Positions 36,201-45,242 of a stretch of 64,000 nucleotides of DNA are shown piece by piece. Each line of letters starts with the position of its first letter. The stretch's first letter is position 1. Both the position numbers and the translations under genes were made by a program. The notes under the pieces were generated by a model. The model did not search any database. It was not told the DNA's origin and saw nothing but the letters and a program-made list of their open reading frames with translations. Where the stretch lies: contig NZ_SOHK01000017.1 in assembly GCF_004404055.1 (NCBI RefSeq), forward strand, positions 62,001-126,000, in the 5' to 3' direction. This DNA is from Cryobacterium ruanii (lineage in GTDB: Bacteria; Actinomycetota; Actinomycetes; Actinomycetales; Microbacteriaceae).

Positions 36201-37777
36201 TAGTTCTCCCTTGCCGTGCCGCGGATGCCGGACAGCAGCACCGCGGGCACCATCGCCACGAGCACGAGCGCCGCCGCATAGGGCGCCGCAGCGCCGAACT
36301 CGAACAGGGCCGTGCGACTCCACAACTCGGTCGCGAGCGTCGAAACACCCGTCGGCCGCAGCAGCAGCGTCGCTGGCAATTCTTTCATGGCCGAGATGGC
36401 AACGAGCAGTGCGCCGATCGCAATGCCCGGCAGGGCGAGGCGCGCAGTGACCCGCCACCACGTCTGGAACGGAGAGAGGCCGAGCATGCGGGAGACGTCG
36501 CCGAGGCTCGGGGGCACCGTCGCGATGCCGCTGCGCACGCTGCCGATCGCCCGCGGCATGAACAGAACAACATATGCGAAGACGAGTACGACGGAGGTTT
36601 GGTAGAACGTCGGAACCGCAGCGAGCGCGAAAAACACGAGCGACAGGCCCACGACGATGCCGGGCAGGGCGTGACCGAGAAAACCGACGGCCTCGATCAC
36701 AGCGACCAGGCGACCTGAGTAGCGGGCTGCGAGGGCGGCGATCGGCAACGCCACGAGCACGGCGACCACGGCGGCGGCCAGGGCAAGCCCGAGGGTCGCG
36801 CCGACCGCCTCGATCAACCGCGGTACATCGATGGCACGCAGGGTTTCAGCCTCGAGCAGGCGGCTGAGCAGCCCGACCACCGGAACCACAACCCCGGCGA
36901 GCGGCGCGGCGAGAAGCACCGCGACGTAGACGGGCCACGTACGGCCGGGCGAGCGAGTCGGCATAGTGCTGCGACCGGGAACGCTGGACACCTGGCGGCG
37001 ACTGCGCCGTTCGCCGGCCACGACCACGAGCGCGAGCACGACGAGTACAAGGGCGAGCAGCGCAGCCTGGTTGCGGTCGAAACTCGCACCATAGGCGGCA
37101 TTGATTCCCCAGGTGAGCGTCTGAAACCGCAGCATCGAAACGAGCCCGAAATCACTCAGCGAGTAGAGGCAGACCAGCAATGCCCCGGCGATCGCGGCGG
37201 GGCGAATCTGCGGCCACGTCGCGGCCGCAAAGGCCCGCAACGGCCCTCGACCGAGGGTGCGAGCCACCGATTCCAGATCAGCGGATGCCCCGCGCAGCGC
37301 CGCCGCGACCGGCAGCGTCACGTAGGGGGTGCAGACCATGGTCATGACGAACCAGCTGGCCCAGAACCCATTGAGGTGCGGAAACCAGACCAGCCAGCCG
37401 TAGGCAGCCAGATAGCTCGGAACCGCGAGAGGCAGCGCCGAGACCAGCAGCAGGGTGCGCTGAAACGACAAGCGGATGCGCGTAAGAATCCAGGCGCAGA
37501 TCGTGCCGAGCACGAGGCACGACAGGGTGACGGCCGCAGCGAGCAGCGCGGTGTTGATCGTGAGCTGCAGCACCCGCGGGCGCACGAGGGTGTCGAGCAG
37601 TTCGGTCAGCCCGGCCTCGGTCGTGCGCACGACGAGATAGACCAGAGGAATGGTGGCGGTCGCGGCGCACAGCGCGGCGAGTACCAGGAGCCAGGGTGGC
37701 GCGCCCCAACGGTACCGGCCGGGTGCGCGCGGCGGCGGGGCATCCGTTTCAAATGGCGGACTGAGCAGCTCGGTCAC
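36200..37777 (-). CDS. fbpB: Iron(III)-type ABC transporter permease (duplicated domain)
   Basis: The 525-residue permease starts at GTG 37777 with GGGAG 6 nt upstream. It has two copies of the binding-protein-dependent permease domain, each with about six helices, and EAA-like loops at ADLESVARTLGRGPLRAFAAATWPQIRP and PPSLGDVSRMLGLSPFQTWWRVTARLALP. This fused arrangement is typical of FbpB/SfuB iron permeases. The stop shares a base with the ATPase start. It is separated from the binding-protein gene upstream by 145 bp containing a strong hairpin. Confidence 0.92.
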   Translation of the reverse strand: MTELLSPPFETDAPPPRAPGRYRWGAPPWLLVLAALCAATATIPLVYLVVRTTEAGLTELLDTLVRPRVLQLTINTALLAAAVTLSCLVLGTICAWILTRIRLSFQRTLLLVSALPLAVPSYLAAYGWLVWFPHLNGFWASWFVMTMVCTPYVTLPVAAALRGASADLESVARTLGRGPLRAFAAATWPQIRPAAIAGALLVCLYSLSDFGLVSMLRFQTLTWGINAAYGASFDRNQAALLALVLVVLALVVVAGERRSRRQVSSVPGRSTMPTRSPGRTWPVYVAVLLAAPLAGVVVPVVGLLSRLLEAETLRAIDVPRLIEAVGATLGLALAAAVVAVLVALPIAALAARYSGRLVAVIEAVGFLGHALPGIVVGLSLVFFALAAVPTFYQTSVVLVFAYVVLFMPRAIGSVRSGIATVPPSLGDVSRMLGLSPFQTWWRVTARLALPGIAIGALLVAISAMKELPATLLLRPTGVSTLATELWSRTALFEFGAAAPYAAALVLVAMVPAVLLSGIRGTAREN

Positions 37778-37882
37778 GAGAAGCTCCCGGTGGCGAGAAT
37801 GGCGCTGAGCTGGGCCGGCGCGCGGATCGGAATCGGAGCATCCACCTGGCGGAGATTGGGTGAGCGGCTCGCGAAGGGTAGG

Positions 37883-37914
37883 GCACGGCTGCCGACCGGA
37901 GTGGGCAGCCGTGC
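37883..37914 (-). terminator. Hairpin between fbpA and fbpB
   Basis: GCACGGCTGCC (37883-37893) and its perfect reverse complement (37904-37914) form an 11-bp stem with a 10-nt loop, 9 bp after the fbpA stop. There is no U tract. It probably lowers readthrough from the abundant binding protein into the permease and ATPase genes or protects the 3' end. Confidence 0.65.
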
Positions 37915-37922
37915 GTTCACCG

Positions 37923-38963
37923 CTAGATCAGGCCGTGCTTGCCGAGCAGCGCCTGGGTGTCTTCGAGGGTGTCGAGGTCGGCGAGGTCGAGGTCGGGGTT
38001 GACCAGTGAGTCCAGCTCGGGCAGGCCAGCCGGGGCGTCGATGCCATCGATCAACGGATACTCGAACGTCTCATCCACGAAGTACTGCTGCGCCTCGGCG
38101 CCGACAAGGTAGTCAATGAACTCGAGCGCGTCGGCGTCCTCGGCTGCTCCGGCGAGAAGGCCGGCGCCAGCCACGTTCACAATGGATCCAGCGTCGCCAG
38201 CCTCGGGGTAGGCAAGCTGGGCGCGCATGTTTTCTTCGCCGGTCTCGGAGGCCAGAGCAAACCAGTAGTAGTGGTTGATGAGTCCGGCCTCGATGACACC
38301 GTCATTGACGGCGGCAAGAATGGCGCGGTTGTTATCGAAGATGACCGGGCTGTTCGCGGCGACGGCGGCGACCCACTCGTCGGCGGCTTCCTCGCCGTTC
38401 AGCACCCGGTAGGCGGTGACGAAAGCCTGAAAGCTTGCGTTGGTCGGCGCGATGCCGAATTTTCCGGCCCAGGCAGGGTCGGTGAAGGCGTCAACGGATG
38501 TCGGCACGTCGGCCGCGCTCAGAGCCTCGCTGTCGTAGGCGATCACGCGGGCGCGGCCGGTGACGCCGACCCAGGTGTCGTCGGTCGAGGTGAATCCGGC
38601 CGGCACGGCGTCGGTGGTCTCGGCTGGCAGTGTCGCGAACAGGTCGGCGTTGGCGAGGGCGCCGAGCGCTCCGGCGTCTTGCGCGAGGAAGACCTGGGCG
38701 GGGGTAGCATCGCCCTCTTCGAGCAGCAGGGCGCCGAGCTCGGCGGTGTTGCCGTAACGCACCTCGACGCTAATGCCGCTCTGCTCCTCGAACTGGTCGA
38801 TGAGCGGCTGGATGAGTGCTTCGTCGCGCCCGGAGTAAAGCGTGAAGGCACCATCACTGGTGGCTTCGCCGGTTGCTACGGGTTCGGCGGCCTGCGTGCA
38901 GCCGGCTAGGGCGATCACGGTGACGCCAGCAACGATCGCGACGACAGAAAGGGGGATGCGCAT
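37923..38963 (-). CDS. fbpA: Iron(III)-binding lipoprotein of an ABC importer
   Basis: The 346-residue protein has a lipoprotein signal: MRIPLSVVAIVAGVTVIALAGC with lipobox LAGC and the lipidated cysteine at 22. The mature part follows the Fe(III) periplasmic-binding layout: FTLYSGRDEALIQPLIDQFEEQSGISVEVRYGNTAELGALLLEE, then YDSEALSAADVPTSVDAFTDPAWAGKFGI and GLINHYYWFALASETG, whose tandem Tyr residues (YY) are typical Fe(III) ligands. GGAG precedes the ATG by about 5 nt. An IdeR-like box lies 28 bp upstream of the start, so expression is likely repressed by iron. Confidence 0.93.
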   Translation of the reverse strand: MRIPLSVVAIVAGVTVIALAGCTQAAEPVATGEATSDGAFTLYSGRDEALIQPLIDQFEEQSGISVEVRYGNTAELGALLLEEGDATPAQVFLAQDAGALGALANADLFATLPAETTDAVPAGFTSTDDTWVGVTGRARVIAYDSEALSAADVPTSVDAFTDPAWAGKFGIAPTNASFQAFVTAYRVLNGEEAADEWVAAVAANSPVIFDNNRAILAAVNDGVIEAGLINHYYWFALASETGEENMRAQLAYPEAGDAGSIVNVAGAGLLAGAAEDADALEFIDYLVGAEAQQYFVDETFEYPLIDGIDAPAGLPELDSLVNPDLDLADLDTLEDTQALLGKHGLI

Positions 38964-38990
38964 GGGACTCCAGACGAGGCGAACGATTGC

Positions 38991-39009
38991 TAAGGTAAGG
39001 CTACGCTAA
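38991..39009 (-). promoter_or_regulatory. IdeR/DtxR-type iron box upstream of fbpA
   Basis: TAAGGTAAGGCTACGCTAA matches the actinobacterial consensus TWAGGTWAGSCTWACCTWA at 17 of 19 positions. Bound Fe-IdeR here would block the fbpA promoter. Confidence 0.8.
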
Positions 39010-39207
39010 CACAACCGGTGGGGCGAATCCTGTCCAGCGGTGACCGTCGCTGGGAGGCATGATCGGACCGATGCTCGCTCGCGATGGTGCTGCGCGAACA
39101 ATGCTCCGGCGTCGTGTCAGGAATAACGCGCTTCAGTAAGCCGTTGATTCTTTTCAACGATGCGGTTCAGGGCCGCACGCGCGGCCCGTCTCGCCCGAAT
39201 CGAAGGA

Positions 39208-40026
39208 ATGACTACTTTGGATCTACGCAACCGACACGGCATCATCACTGGAGCAGGGCAAGGAATAGGGCGGGCCCTGGCGATCGAATTCGGTTCGCGG
39301 GGCGCACATCTCCTCCTGGTGGGCCGCAAAGAGTCGACACTCACCGCGACAGCCCGGCTGGTCGAAGCCGCCGGTGGCTCGGCCGAAGTTTTGACGCAGG
39401 ATCTCACTCTGCCGGGCAGCGCTGACCGAGTGGTTGAGGCCGTTGACTCGTGGACTACCATCGACCTGCTCGTGAACAATGCGGGCAATGTTCGGGCCGG
39501 ACGGCTCGAACGCACCAGTGAGGCTGATATTCGATCGATGATCGATCTCAACCTCGTGGCCCCCGTGCTGCTGACCAGGGCATTGCTGCCGCGTCTTCGA
39601 GCCGGTGCTGACCGAGACAGCATTATCTTGAACATTTCCAGCGGAATCGCCCTCGTCGGAATGCCGTTCTATTCCGTCTATGCCGCGACCAAAGCCGGCC
39701 TCGCTCGTTTCGGAGAGTCCCTGCGGCGCGAATTGACCGGAATGGGAGTGCATGTGGCGACCGTCTACCCGGGCGCGACGGATACCGACATGATGACATC
39801 TCAGAACGCCGGAGCCGACTTGGGCTGGGAGCGTCGATCTCTCGACGACGTCATTTCCGACCTGCTGTCCGGCCTCGAAGCTGGCGAGCACGAAATCAAC
39901 ACGGCGCCACAGGGGCGCCGGGAGATGCAACGGCTGAACATCTCAGACCCCATGGCCGTCGACGCCGCGATGGCCCCCGGACTCGCCGATTTGGAATCCG
40001 CGGTCAGAGACCACCGAAGCATGTAG
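39208..40026 (+). CDS. Short-chain dehydrogenase/reductase
   Basis: The ATG at 39208 (MTTLDLRNRHGIITGAGQGIGRALAIEFGSRG) gives 272 residues. The cofactor motif is TGAGQGIG, LLVNNAGNVRAG is the NNAG motif, and the catalytic Ser and Tyr/Lys are in LNISSGIAL and YSVYAATKAGLARF. YPGATDTDM follows as usual. The enzyme reduces or oxidises an unknown carbonyl or alcohol. GAAGGA abuts the ATG, so a start further upstream in the open frame (to 39160) cannot be excluded. Codon use is less GC-biased than neighbouring genes. It is alone between the iron locus and an MFS gene. Confidence 0.85.
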   Translation: MTTLDLRNRHGIITGAGQGIGRALAIEFGSRGAHLLLVGRKESTLTATARLVEAAGGSAEVLTQDLTLPGSADRVVEAVDSWTTIDLLVNNAGNVRAGRLERTSEADIRSMIDLNLVAPVLLTRALLPRLRAGADRDSIILNISSGIALVGMPFYSVYAATKAGLARFGESLRRELTGMGVHVATVYPGATDTDMMTSQNAGADLGWERRSLDDVISDLLSGLEAGEHEINTAPQGRREMQRLNISDPMAVDAAMAPGLADLESAVRDHRSM

Positions 40027-40077
40027 ATCGTTCGTTCGAGCGGCCGTCACTGTACCGTTGACGTATCTGCCCATCTC

Positions 40078-41373
40078 GTGTCGAGGCCGTTCGCTGCTTC
40101 AGGAATCGTGTGCCCCATAGTGATCACCCCAGCTGGGTCCAGTTCCGGTTCTCCCGCCTGCGCCGGCAGCGCGTCGCCGGGGCCGGCACTGCTCGGCTGG
40201 CGCAACGCTGTGTTTGCCGTTTTCTTCGTGGCCGGACTCGGCCTGGCCAGCTGGATGTCGCGGGTTCCGACCGTACGCGACGGTCTTGGGCTCGACACCG
40301 CCCAGGTGGGAATTCTCATCTTCGGACTCTCGACCGGTTCGGTGATCGGGCTGCTGCTGGCAGCGGGCCTGCTCAATCGCCTCGGGGCACGCCGGGCGAT
40401 GCTGCTGAGCACCACCCTGTCCGTTACCGGCCTCGTCTTCATGGGCGCGGGGGTGAGCCTCATACCCTCGGCCCCGTTCGTCTTCACGGCCCTCGCCGTG
40501 TTCGGCATCGGCATGGGATCCCTCGACGTCATGATGAACGTCGAGGGCGCCGCAGCCGAGCGCGCGATCGGCCGCACGCTCATGCCGCTCATGCACGCCT
40601 GCTTCAGCCTCGGCACGGTGGTCGGCGCGCTCGGCGGCGCCACCGCGTCCGCTCTACACATCTCCGTGTTCTGGCACCTGTTGGTCATGGCGGTGCTGGT
40701 TCTGGGCACGATCGTCGGGGCGGTGCAATTCCTTTCGGCGGTGACCCCGACCACGGAGAAAACGGAAGCCCCGCACCTCACCTGGCGCGTCCGCCTGCGT
40801 GACAGTCTCGCCGTTTGGGGCGACCGTAAACTGCTTCTGATCGGCCTCATAGTGCTCGGCATGACCTTCGCCGAGGGGTCGGCCAACGACTGGCTCGCCC
40901 TCGCCTCGGTCGACGGCCACGGCTTCAGCAACACCGACGGCGCGATCGTCTTCGGCGTGTTCGTGGCTGCGATGACCGTGGGCCGCGTGATCGGCGGACC
41001 GGTGCTCGACCGATTCGGCCGGGTGCCCGTGCTCCGCGCCTGCGCCGGCGTGGGCATTGCCGGGCTTGTGCTGTTCATTCTCGCGCCGAACACCCCACTC
41101 GTTTATGTCGGCACGGTGCTCTGGGGCCTTGGTGCCTCGCTCGGGTTTCCGGTGGGCATGTCGGCGGCCGCCGACGATACCAAGAACGCTGCAGCCCGGG
41201 TCAGTGCCGTGGCAATCATCGGCTACTTTGCCTTCCTGGTCGGGCCCCCCGTGCTCGGCCTGCTCGGCGAGGCCTGGGGAATCCTCAATGCGCTGTACCT
41301 GATTTTAGTACTGATGGTGCTGGCCGGGCTGGCGGCGCCGGCGGCCCGCCCCGTGAGTCGCCGTGCATGGTGA
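40078..41373 (+). CDS. MFS transporter (FucP/YbjJ-like)
   Basis: A 431-residue, 12-helix major facilitator with the loop 2-3 region GLASWMSRVPTVRDGLGLDTAQVGILIFGLSTGSVIGLLLAAGLLNRLGARRAM and ALAVFGIGMGSLDVMMNVEGAAAERAIGRTLMPLMHACFSLGTVVGALGG, resembling the YbjJ-type proton symporter branch. Substrate unknown. GTG at 40078 is used; GTG at 40120 is an alternative that removes a non-conserved stretch. It lies just upstream of the GAF/LuxR gene, in the same direction. Confidence 0.85.
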   Translation: MSRPFAASGIVCPIVITPAGSSSGSPACAGSASPGPALLGWRNAVFAVFFVAGLGLASWMSRVPTVRDGLGLDTAQVGILIFGLSTGSVIGLLLAAGLLNRLGARRAMLLSTTLSVTGLVFMGAGVSLIPSAPFVFTALAVFGIGMGSLDVMMNVEGAAAERAIGRTLMPLMHACFSLGTVVGALGGATASALHISVFWHLLVMAVLVLGTIVGAVQFLSAVTPTTEKTEAPHLTWRVRLRDSLAVWGDRKLLLIGLIVLGMTFAEGSANDWLALASVDGHGFSNTDGAIVFGVFVAAMTVGRVIGGPVLDRFGRVPVLRACAGVGIAGLVLFILAPNTPLVYVGTVLWGLGASLGFPVGMSAAADDTKNAAARVSAVAIIGYFAFLVGPPVLGLLGEAWGILNALYLILVLMVLAGLAAPAARPVSRRAW

Positions 41374-41443
41374 CAGCGGGTGGTTCCCAGCCACATCGAA
41401 GCATCGACCGGTAGCGCCAACGGAAGCCGGCCCATAGGGTGAA

Positions 41444-42799
41444 GTGCTGTTTCCGGAACTCGGTCGTGCTTTCACACTCAGAGACGAGAAAACTATGGCC
41501 CCGACCCTGCCTGCCGCACCGACCCCGAGCGACATCCTGTTCGATGCCCTTCGACCGCTGAACGACCGGCCCGGCGACAAGGTGGCGGTATTCCTGGCTG
41601 AAGGCCAGGCCAGCGATACGGGGCTCGGACCGCTGCTGGAGCGCATCCTGCTGAGCGCCGCCCAGCTGCTGGGGTGCGGCATGGGTTCGATCTGCACCAT
41701 AGATGAGACCGCACAGGTCTATCGCAAGGAGGTCGACCTCGGCGCTGAGTGCCGAGCGGGCCAGGTCTTCCCGCTGGACGAAGGCGTGACCGGCGCCGTC
41801 GTGCGCGCCGGCGGATCCGTCGTGTTCAACGAGTACTCCCAAGTACCGGGCGGTCACCTCGGCCAAGACGACGCCCGCTACCAACGGCCGGTCATTGGCG
41901 TGCCGATCAGGCTCCCCTCAGGCGTCATCGGCGCGTGCGTCGTCTTTGCAAACACCTCCGAGCGTCTCTTCACCAGCCAGGACGCCCGGATGCTGGAACT
42001 CTTCGCCGCCCAGGCGGCCAGCGCCATCGCCGACTTCCGGCTGCACACCGTCGCCATTGAGGTCAGCATCAGCCTGGCCGAGTTGCACAAGACCGAGCGC
42101 GCGGCGCTGGCGCATGGGTTCGGCCGGCTTGGCGGAAACGACCCGGCCGGCCCGTCGCGAGTGTCGCCCGGGCGCCCGAGCGGCACACGCCCCCATCGGG
42201 TGCTGGTCCTGCACGAACAACCGGTGATTCGGGCCGGTCTGGTGCACCTGCTCGCGCGGGAAGGGACGGGGATCGAGGTGGTCGCCGAGTACGGCGACGC
42301 GGCCGGCGCACTGTCTGGGGCACGGCACCTCCAGCCCGACGTCGTCGTCACCGACATCAATCTGGTCGACCGGCCAGGCACCGACCTGTTGGGGTCACTG
42401 GCCCGCACCAGTCCGGGAACGGCCGTGGTTCTCCTGGTCGGAGACCCGCATGATGAAAGAATCCGACACGCGGCTCGCTCTGGCGCTCGGGGATTCCTGA
42501 ACCGTTCCGCCGATGGGCAGTCACTCGTGCGGGCGGTCGACTCGGCCGTCGCCGGGGACGCCGTTGTCTCCGGCTCCCTGCTGGAACAATGGGGCGAGCC
42601 GATCGGTCCTGCCCATCTGACGTCTCGCGAGCGAGAGGTGCGTGGGCTTGTGGAGAGCGGGCTCCGAGACAAGCAGATCGGTGCCGAGCTCGGCATCTCG
42701 GTGAAGACCGTCGAGAAGCACGTCGGAACGATCCTCAGGAAGACCGGGGCGGCCAACCGCACAATGCTGGCCGGGCTGGCCCATCCACATCATTCCTGA
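41444..42799 (+). CDS. GAF - degenerate receiver - LuxR HTH regulator
   Basis: The 451-residue protein has a GAF sensor (about residues 55-205, LLERILLSAAQLLGCGMGSICTIDETAQVYR ... SGVIGACVVFANTSERLFTSQDARMLELFAAQAASAIADF), then a receiver-like domain (about 245-365) and a LuxR HTH (LTSREREVRGLVESGLRDKQIGAELGISVKTVEKHVGTILRKTGAANR, about 389-436). The receiver keeps the central Asp (VVTDINLVD) but the acidic pair is replaced (VLVLHEQPVIR) and the conserved Lys is Arg (FLNRSADG), so phosphorylation is unlikely; the GAF domain probably senses a ligand. Start GTG 41444; ATG 41495 is possible. It lies directly upstream of the aldolase operon. Confidence 0.88.
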   Translation: MLFPELGRAFTLRDEKTMAPTLPAAPTPSDILFDALRPLNDRPGDKVAVFLAEGQASDTGLGPLLERILLSAAQLLGCGMGSICTIDETAQVYRKEVDLGAECRAGQVFPLDEGVTGAVVRAGGSVVFNEYSQVPGGHLGQDDARYQRPVIGVPIRLPSGVIGACVVFANTSERLFTSQDARMLELFAAQAASAIADFRLHTVAIEVSISLAELHKTERAALAHGFGRLGGNDPAGPSRVSPGRPSGTRPHRVLVLHEQPVIRAGLVHLLAREGTGIEVVAEYGDAAGALSGARHLQPDVVVTDINLVDRPGTDLLGSLARTSPGTAVVLLVGDPHDERIRHAARSGARGFLNRSADGQSLVRAVDSAVAGDAVVSGSLLEQWGEPIGPAHLTSREREVRGLVESGLRDKQIGAELGISVKTVEKHVGTILRKTGAANRTMLAGLAHPHHS

Positions 42800-42914
42800 G
42801 CGGATGCCGCGGACCATGAAGAGCAGGGACTTCCCCCAGACGCATGGGGGGACTCCCCGATAGCGAACGATCCGTGTGCGGGGATATCGTGAACGAAAGC
42901 CAAAGGGGGCTGTC

Positions 42915-43775
42915 GTGCCAATCGTTTCGCTGAAGGAAATCGTCGATCGCGCGTTCCAGGAACGCTATGGCGTACCGGCCGTCAATGTGTTCAACGACCT
43001 CACCATGCAGGGTGTGCTTGATGCGGCCGTCGAGGTGCGCTCGCCCATCATCGTGCAGACCTCGGTCAAGACCGTCCGGTCGATCGGCGCGAAGATATTG
43101 TTCGCCATGTGGCAGTCCATGACCGCCGACATCGAGGTGCCGGTGGCCCTGCACCTGGACCATTGCCCCGACCGCGACGTGATCAGCGAATGCCTCGCCA
43201 TCGGCTGGAACTCGGTGCTGTTCGACGCGTCTGCGCTGCCGGTCGCTGAGAACCAGCGCCAGACCATCGAGGTCGTCAAGGAGGCTCGGGGCTACGGCGC
43301 CCATGTCGAGGGTGAGATTGAATCCATCACCGGCGTTGAGGACGGCGTCGGCTCCGACCAGACGGCGGCGCGGCAGACGCTGGACGTCTCGCTCGCTTTC
43401 ATCGAGGCGACCGGAGTCGACGTCTTCGCGCCGTCGATCGGCAACGCCCATGGCGTCTACACGTCGAAGCCCACACTGGACTTCGACCGGGTCAGCGACC
43501 TGGTGGCGGCGCATCCGCTCCCCATCGCCCTGCACGGAGGCAGCGGAATGACGGATGCGCAATTCCATGATCTAATCCAGCGCGGCTGTTCCAAGGTCAA
43601 CATCTCCACCGCGCTCAAGATGACCTATCTGCAGTCCACATTGGCCAACCTGCGGCTCGCCGAGCAGGCCGACAAGTGGGACCCGCCGACGCTCTTTCGC
43701 GCCGTGAGCGGCGATGTCGTCGACCTGACCCGCGGCTTGGCCCGTACGTTCGGCTCTGCCGGCAAGGCGTGGTGA
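42915..43775 (+). CDS. Class II ketose-bisphosphate aldolase
   Basis: Start GTG 42915 with AAAGGGGG 6 nt upstream; 286 residues. Class II zinc-aldolase motifs: catalytic Asp and zinc His in VALHLDHCPD (about 75-84), the second His in APSIGNAHGVY and the third in PIALHGGSGM, with GCSKVNISTALK binding the phosphate. It resembles KbaY/GatY and Fba enzymes that cleave tagatose or fructose bisphosphates to dihydroxyacetone phosphate plus an aldehyde. Four bases separate it from the HAD gene. In this operon (aldolase, phosphatase, DhaL, DhaK) the substrate may be a ketose phosphate made by the kinase; that is inference. Confidence 0.9.
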   Translation: MPIVSLKEIVDRAFQERYGVPAVNVFNDLTMQGVLDAAVEVRSPIIVQTSVKTVRSIGAKILFAMWQSMTADIEVPVALHLDHCPDRDVISECLAIGWNSVLFDASALPVAENQRQTIEVVKEARGYGAHVEGEIESITGVEDGVGSDQTAARQTLDVSLAFIEATGVDVFAPSIGNAHGVYTSKPTLDFDRVSDLVAAHPLPIALHGGSGMTDAQFHDLIQRGCSKVNISTALKMTYLQSTLANLRLAEQADKWDPPTLFRAVSGDVVDLTRGLARTFGSAGKAW

Positions 43776-43778
43776 GCG

Positions 43779-44570
43779 ATGCCGGCGCTCATCTTCGACT
43801 GCGATGGTGTGCTAGCCGACACTGAACGTGACGGACACCTACCAGCCTTCAACGCCACCTTTGCAGAGTTCGGCCTGCCCGTGCACTGGAGCGAGGAGGA
43901 CTACGCCGGGAAGCTGATGATCGGCGGCGGCAAGGAACGCCTCACGAGCTTGCTCACCCCGAAGTTCGTTCTTGCAGCGGGATTGCCCGTCGATCCAGCC
44001 AGCCAACAGCAGGCGGTCGCCTCCTGGCACCGGCGCAAGACGCAGATCTACACCGACCTGGTCGCCTCCGGAGCCCTGCCCGCCCGCCCGGGAATCGCCC
44101 GCATCGTCGCCGATGCTGCCGCCCACGGTTGGCTGCTGGCGGTCGCCTCGACCTCGGCCGAAGCCTCCGTGCGTGCGGTGCTGCTCTACACCGTAGGCGA
44201 GATGCTGGCCGCACAGTTCCAGGTTTTCGCCGGGGACATCGTGGCCGCCAAGAAGCCGGCACCCGACATTTACACCTACGCGCTCGAACACCTCGGCGTG
44301 ACCACTGACGAGGCCGTCGTGATCGAGGACAGCAGCAACGGCCTGCGCGCGGCCCGCGCGGCCAGGCTGCGCACCGTCGTCACGGTGAGCAGCTACACGG
44401 CCGACGAGGACTTCGCCGGTGCCGCCCTCGTCGTCACTTCGCTCGGCGAGCCGCACGGCGTGTCCACGTCCGTGCTTCGTTCCCCCGCCGGCGTGGTGCC
44501 GCGCGGGTTTGTAACGCTGGACGACGTCCTGTCTGTACTGCGCTCCCCCGACCCGGAGGAAGAATCATGA
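43779..44570 (+). CDS. HAD-superfamily phosphatase, CbbY-like
   Basis: The 263-residue protein starts MPALIFDCDGVLADTERDGHLPAFNATFAEFGL, motif I of CbbY-type HAD enzymes, with motif II VASTSAEASVRAVLLYT, motif III KKPAPDIYTYALEHLGV and motif IV VVIEDSSNGLRAARAA. CbbY proteins dephosphorylate sugar bisphosphates such as xylulose-1,5-bisphosphate, so a repair or pathway phosphatase for an aldolase substrate is plausible. The stop overlaps the dhaL start by 4 bp. Confidence 0.88.
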   Translation: MPALIFDCDGVLADTERDGHLPAFNATFAEFGLPVHWSEEDYAGKLMIGGGKERLTSLLTPKFVLAAGLPVDPASQQQAVASWHRRKTQIYTDLVASGALPARPGIARIVADAAAHGWLLAVASTSAEASVRAVLLYTVGEMLAAQFQVFAGDIVAAKKPAPDIYTYALEHLGVTTDEAVVIEDSSNGLRAARAARLRTVVTVSSYTADEDFAGAALVVTSLGEPHGVSTSVLRSPAGVVPRGFVTLDDVLSVLRSPDPEEES

Positions 44571-45199
44571 CCAGCTCTCAGGACACGACGGAATTCGTGG
44601 TGCGGTCCATCGCCGAGGAAGCGCTGGCCAACGAGAAATATTTCGGTGAACTCGACTCGGTCGTGGGCGACGGGGACTTCGGATACTCCCTCGCGCGCGG
44701 GTTCGAAGTCGTGCTCTCAGGCTGGGATGGCGTTGACCGAAGCGACCCCGGCATTTTTCTGAGCAAGATCGCCATCATCATCACCAGCACCATCGGCGGC
44801 ACCTCCGGGCCCCTCTGGGGTACAGCATTCCTTCGCGCCGGCACACAACTCACCGGCCTCAACGAGATCACACCAGCGAACTCGATCGCCGCCCTGCGCG
44901 CGGCGATCGAGGGGATCAAACATCGCGGTAAGTCCGATGTCGGCGACAAGACCCTCCTCGACGCTCTCGTTCCCGCTGTCGACGCTCTCGAGAATGCATT
45001 TCAAGCCGGGGACGACGCGAAGACGGCGCTCGGAAAGATGGCGACGTCCGCCCGGCAAGCCGCAGACGCCACCAGTCTCCTCCAGGCTCGCCGCGGCCGC
45101 GCGAGCTACACCGGTGAACGCAGCATCGGTTCGCCCGACGCGGGCGCGATCGCCATCGCCGTGCTGGCCGAACACCTCGCCCGCACCTGGCCCACCTAG
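44567..45199 (+). CDS. dhaL: Dihydroxyacetone kinase, DhaL-type nucleotide subunit
   Basis: DhaL supplies the nucleotide for phosphorylating the ketose bound covalently to DhaK. The 210-residue all-helical protein has the Mg-binding motif DSVVGDGDFGYSLARGFE (canonical DGDHG; here Phe replaces His), GGTSGPLWGTAFLRAG and KTLLDALVPAVDALE, ending with GRASYTGERSIGSPDAGA. No DhaM phosphotransferase gene is present, so the nucleotide is probably ATP and not PTS-regenerated ADP. It overlaps the HAD gene and precedes dhaK by about 43 bp. Confidence 0.9.
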   Translation: MTSSQDTTEFVVRSIAEEALANEKYFGELDSVVGDGDFGYSLARGFEVVLSGWDGVDRSDPGIFLSKIAIIITSTIGGTSGPLWGTAFLRAGTQLTGLNEITPANSIAALRAAIEGIKHRGKSDVGDKTLLDALVPAVDALENAFQAGDDAKTALGKMATSARQAADATSLLQARRGRASYTGERSIGSPDAGAIAIAVLAEHLARTWPT

Positions 45200-45242
45200 T
45201 ACCCCATCAGCCATCCGATCCCGACAACGACGTGGAGACAGC

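Noticed and set aside
41435-41446. Leaderless promoter for the GAF-LuxR gene (TAGGGT before GTG 41444)
   Set aside because: Only 3 nt separate hexamer and start codon, shorter than in all other cases; a start at 41495 remains possible.
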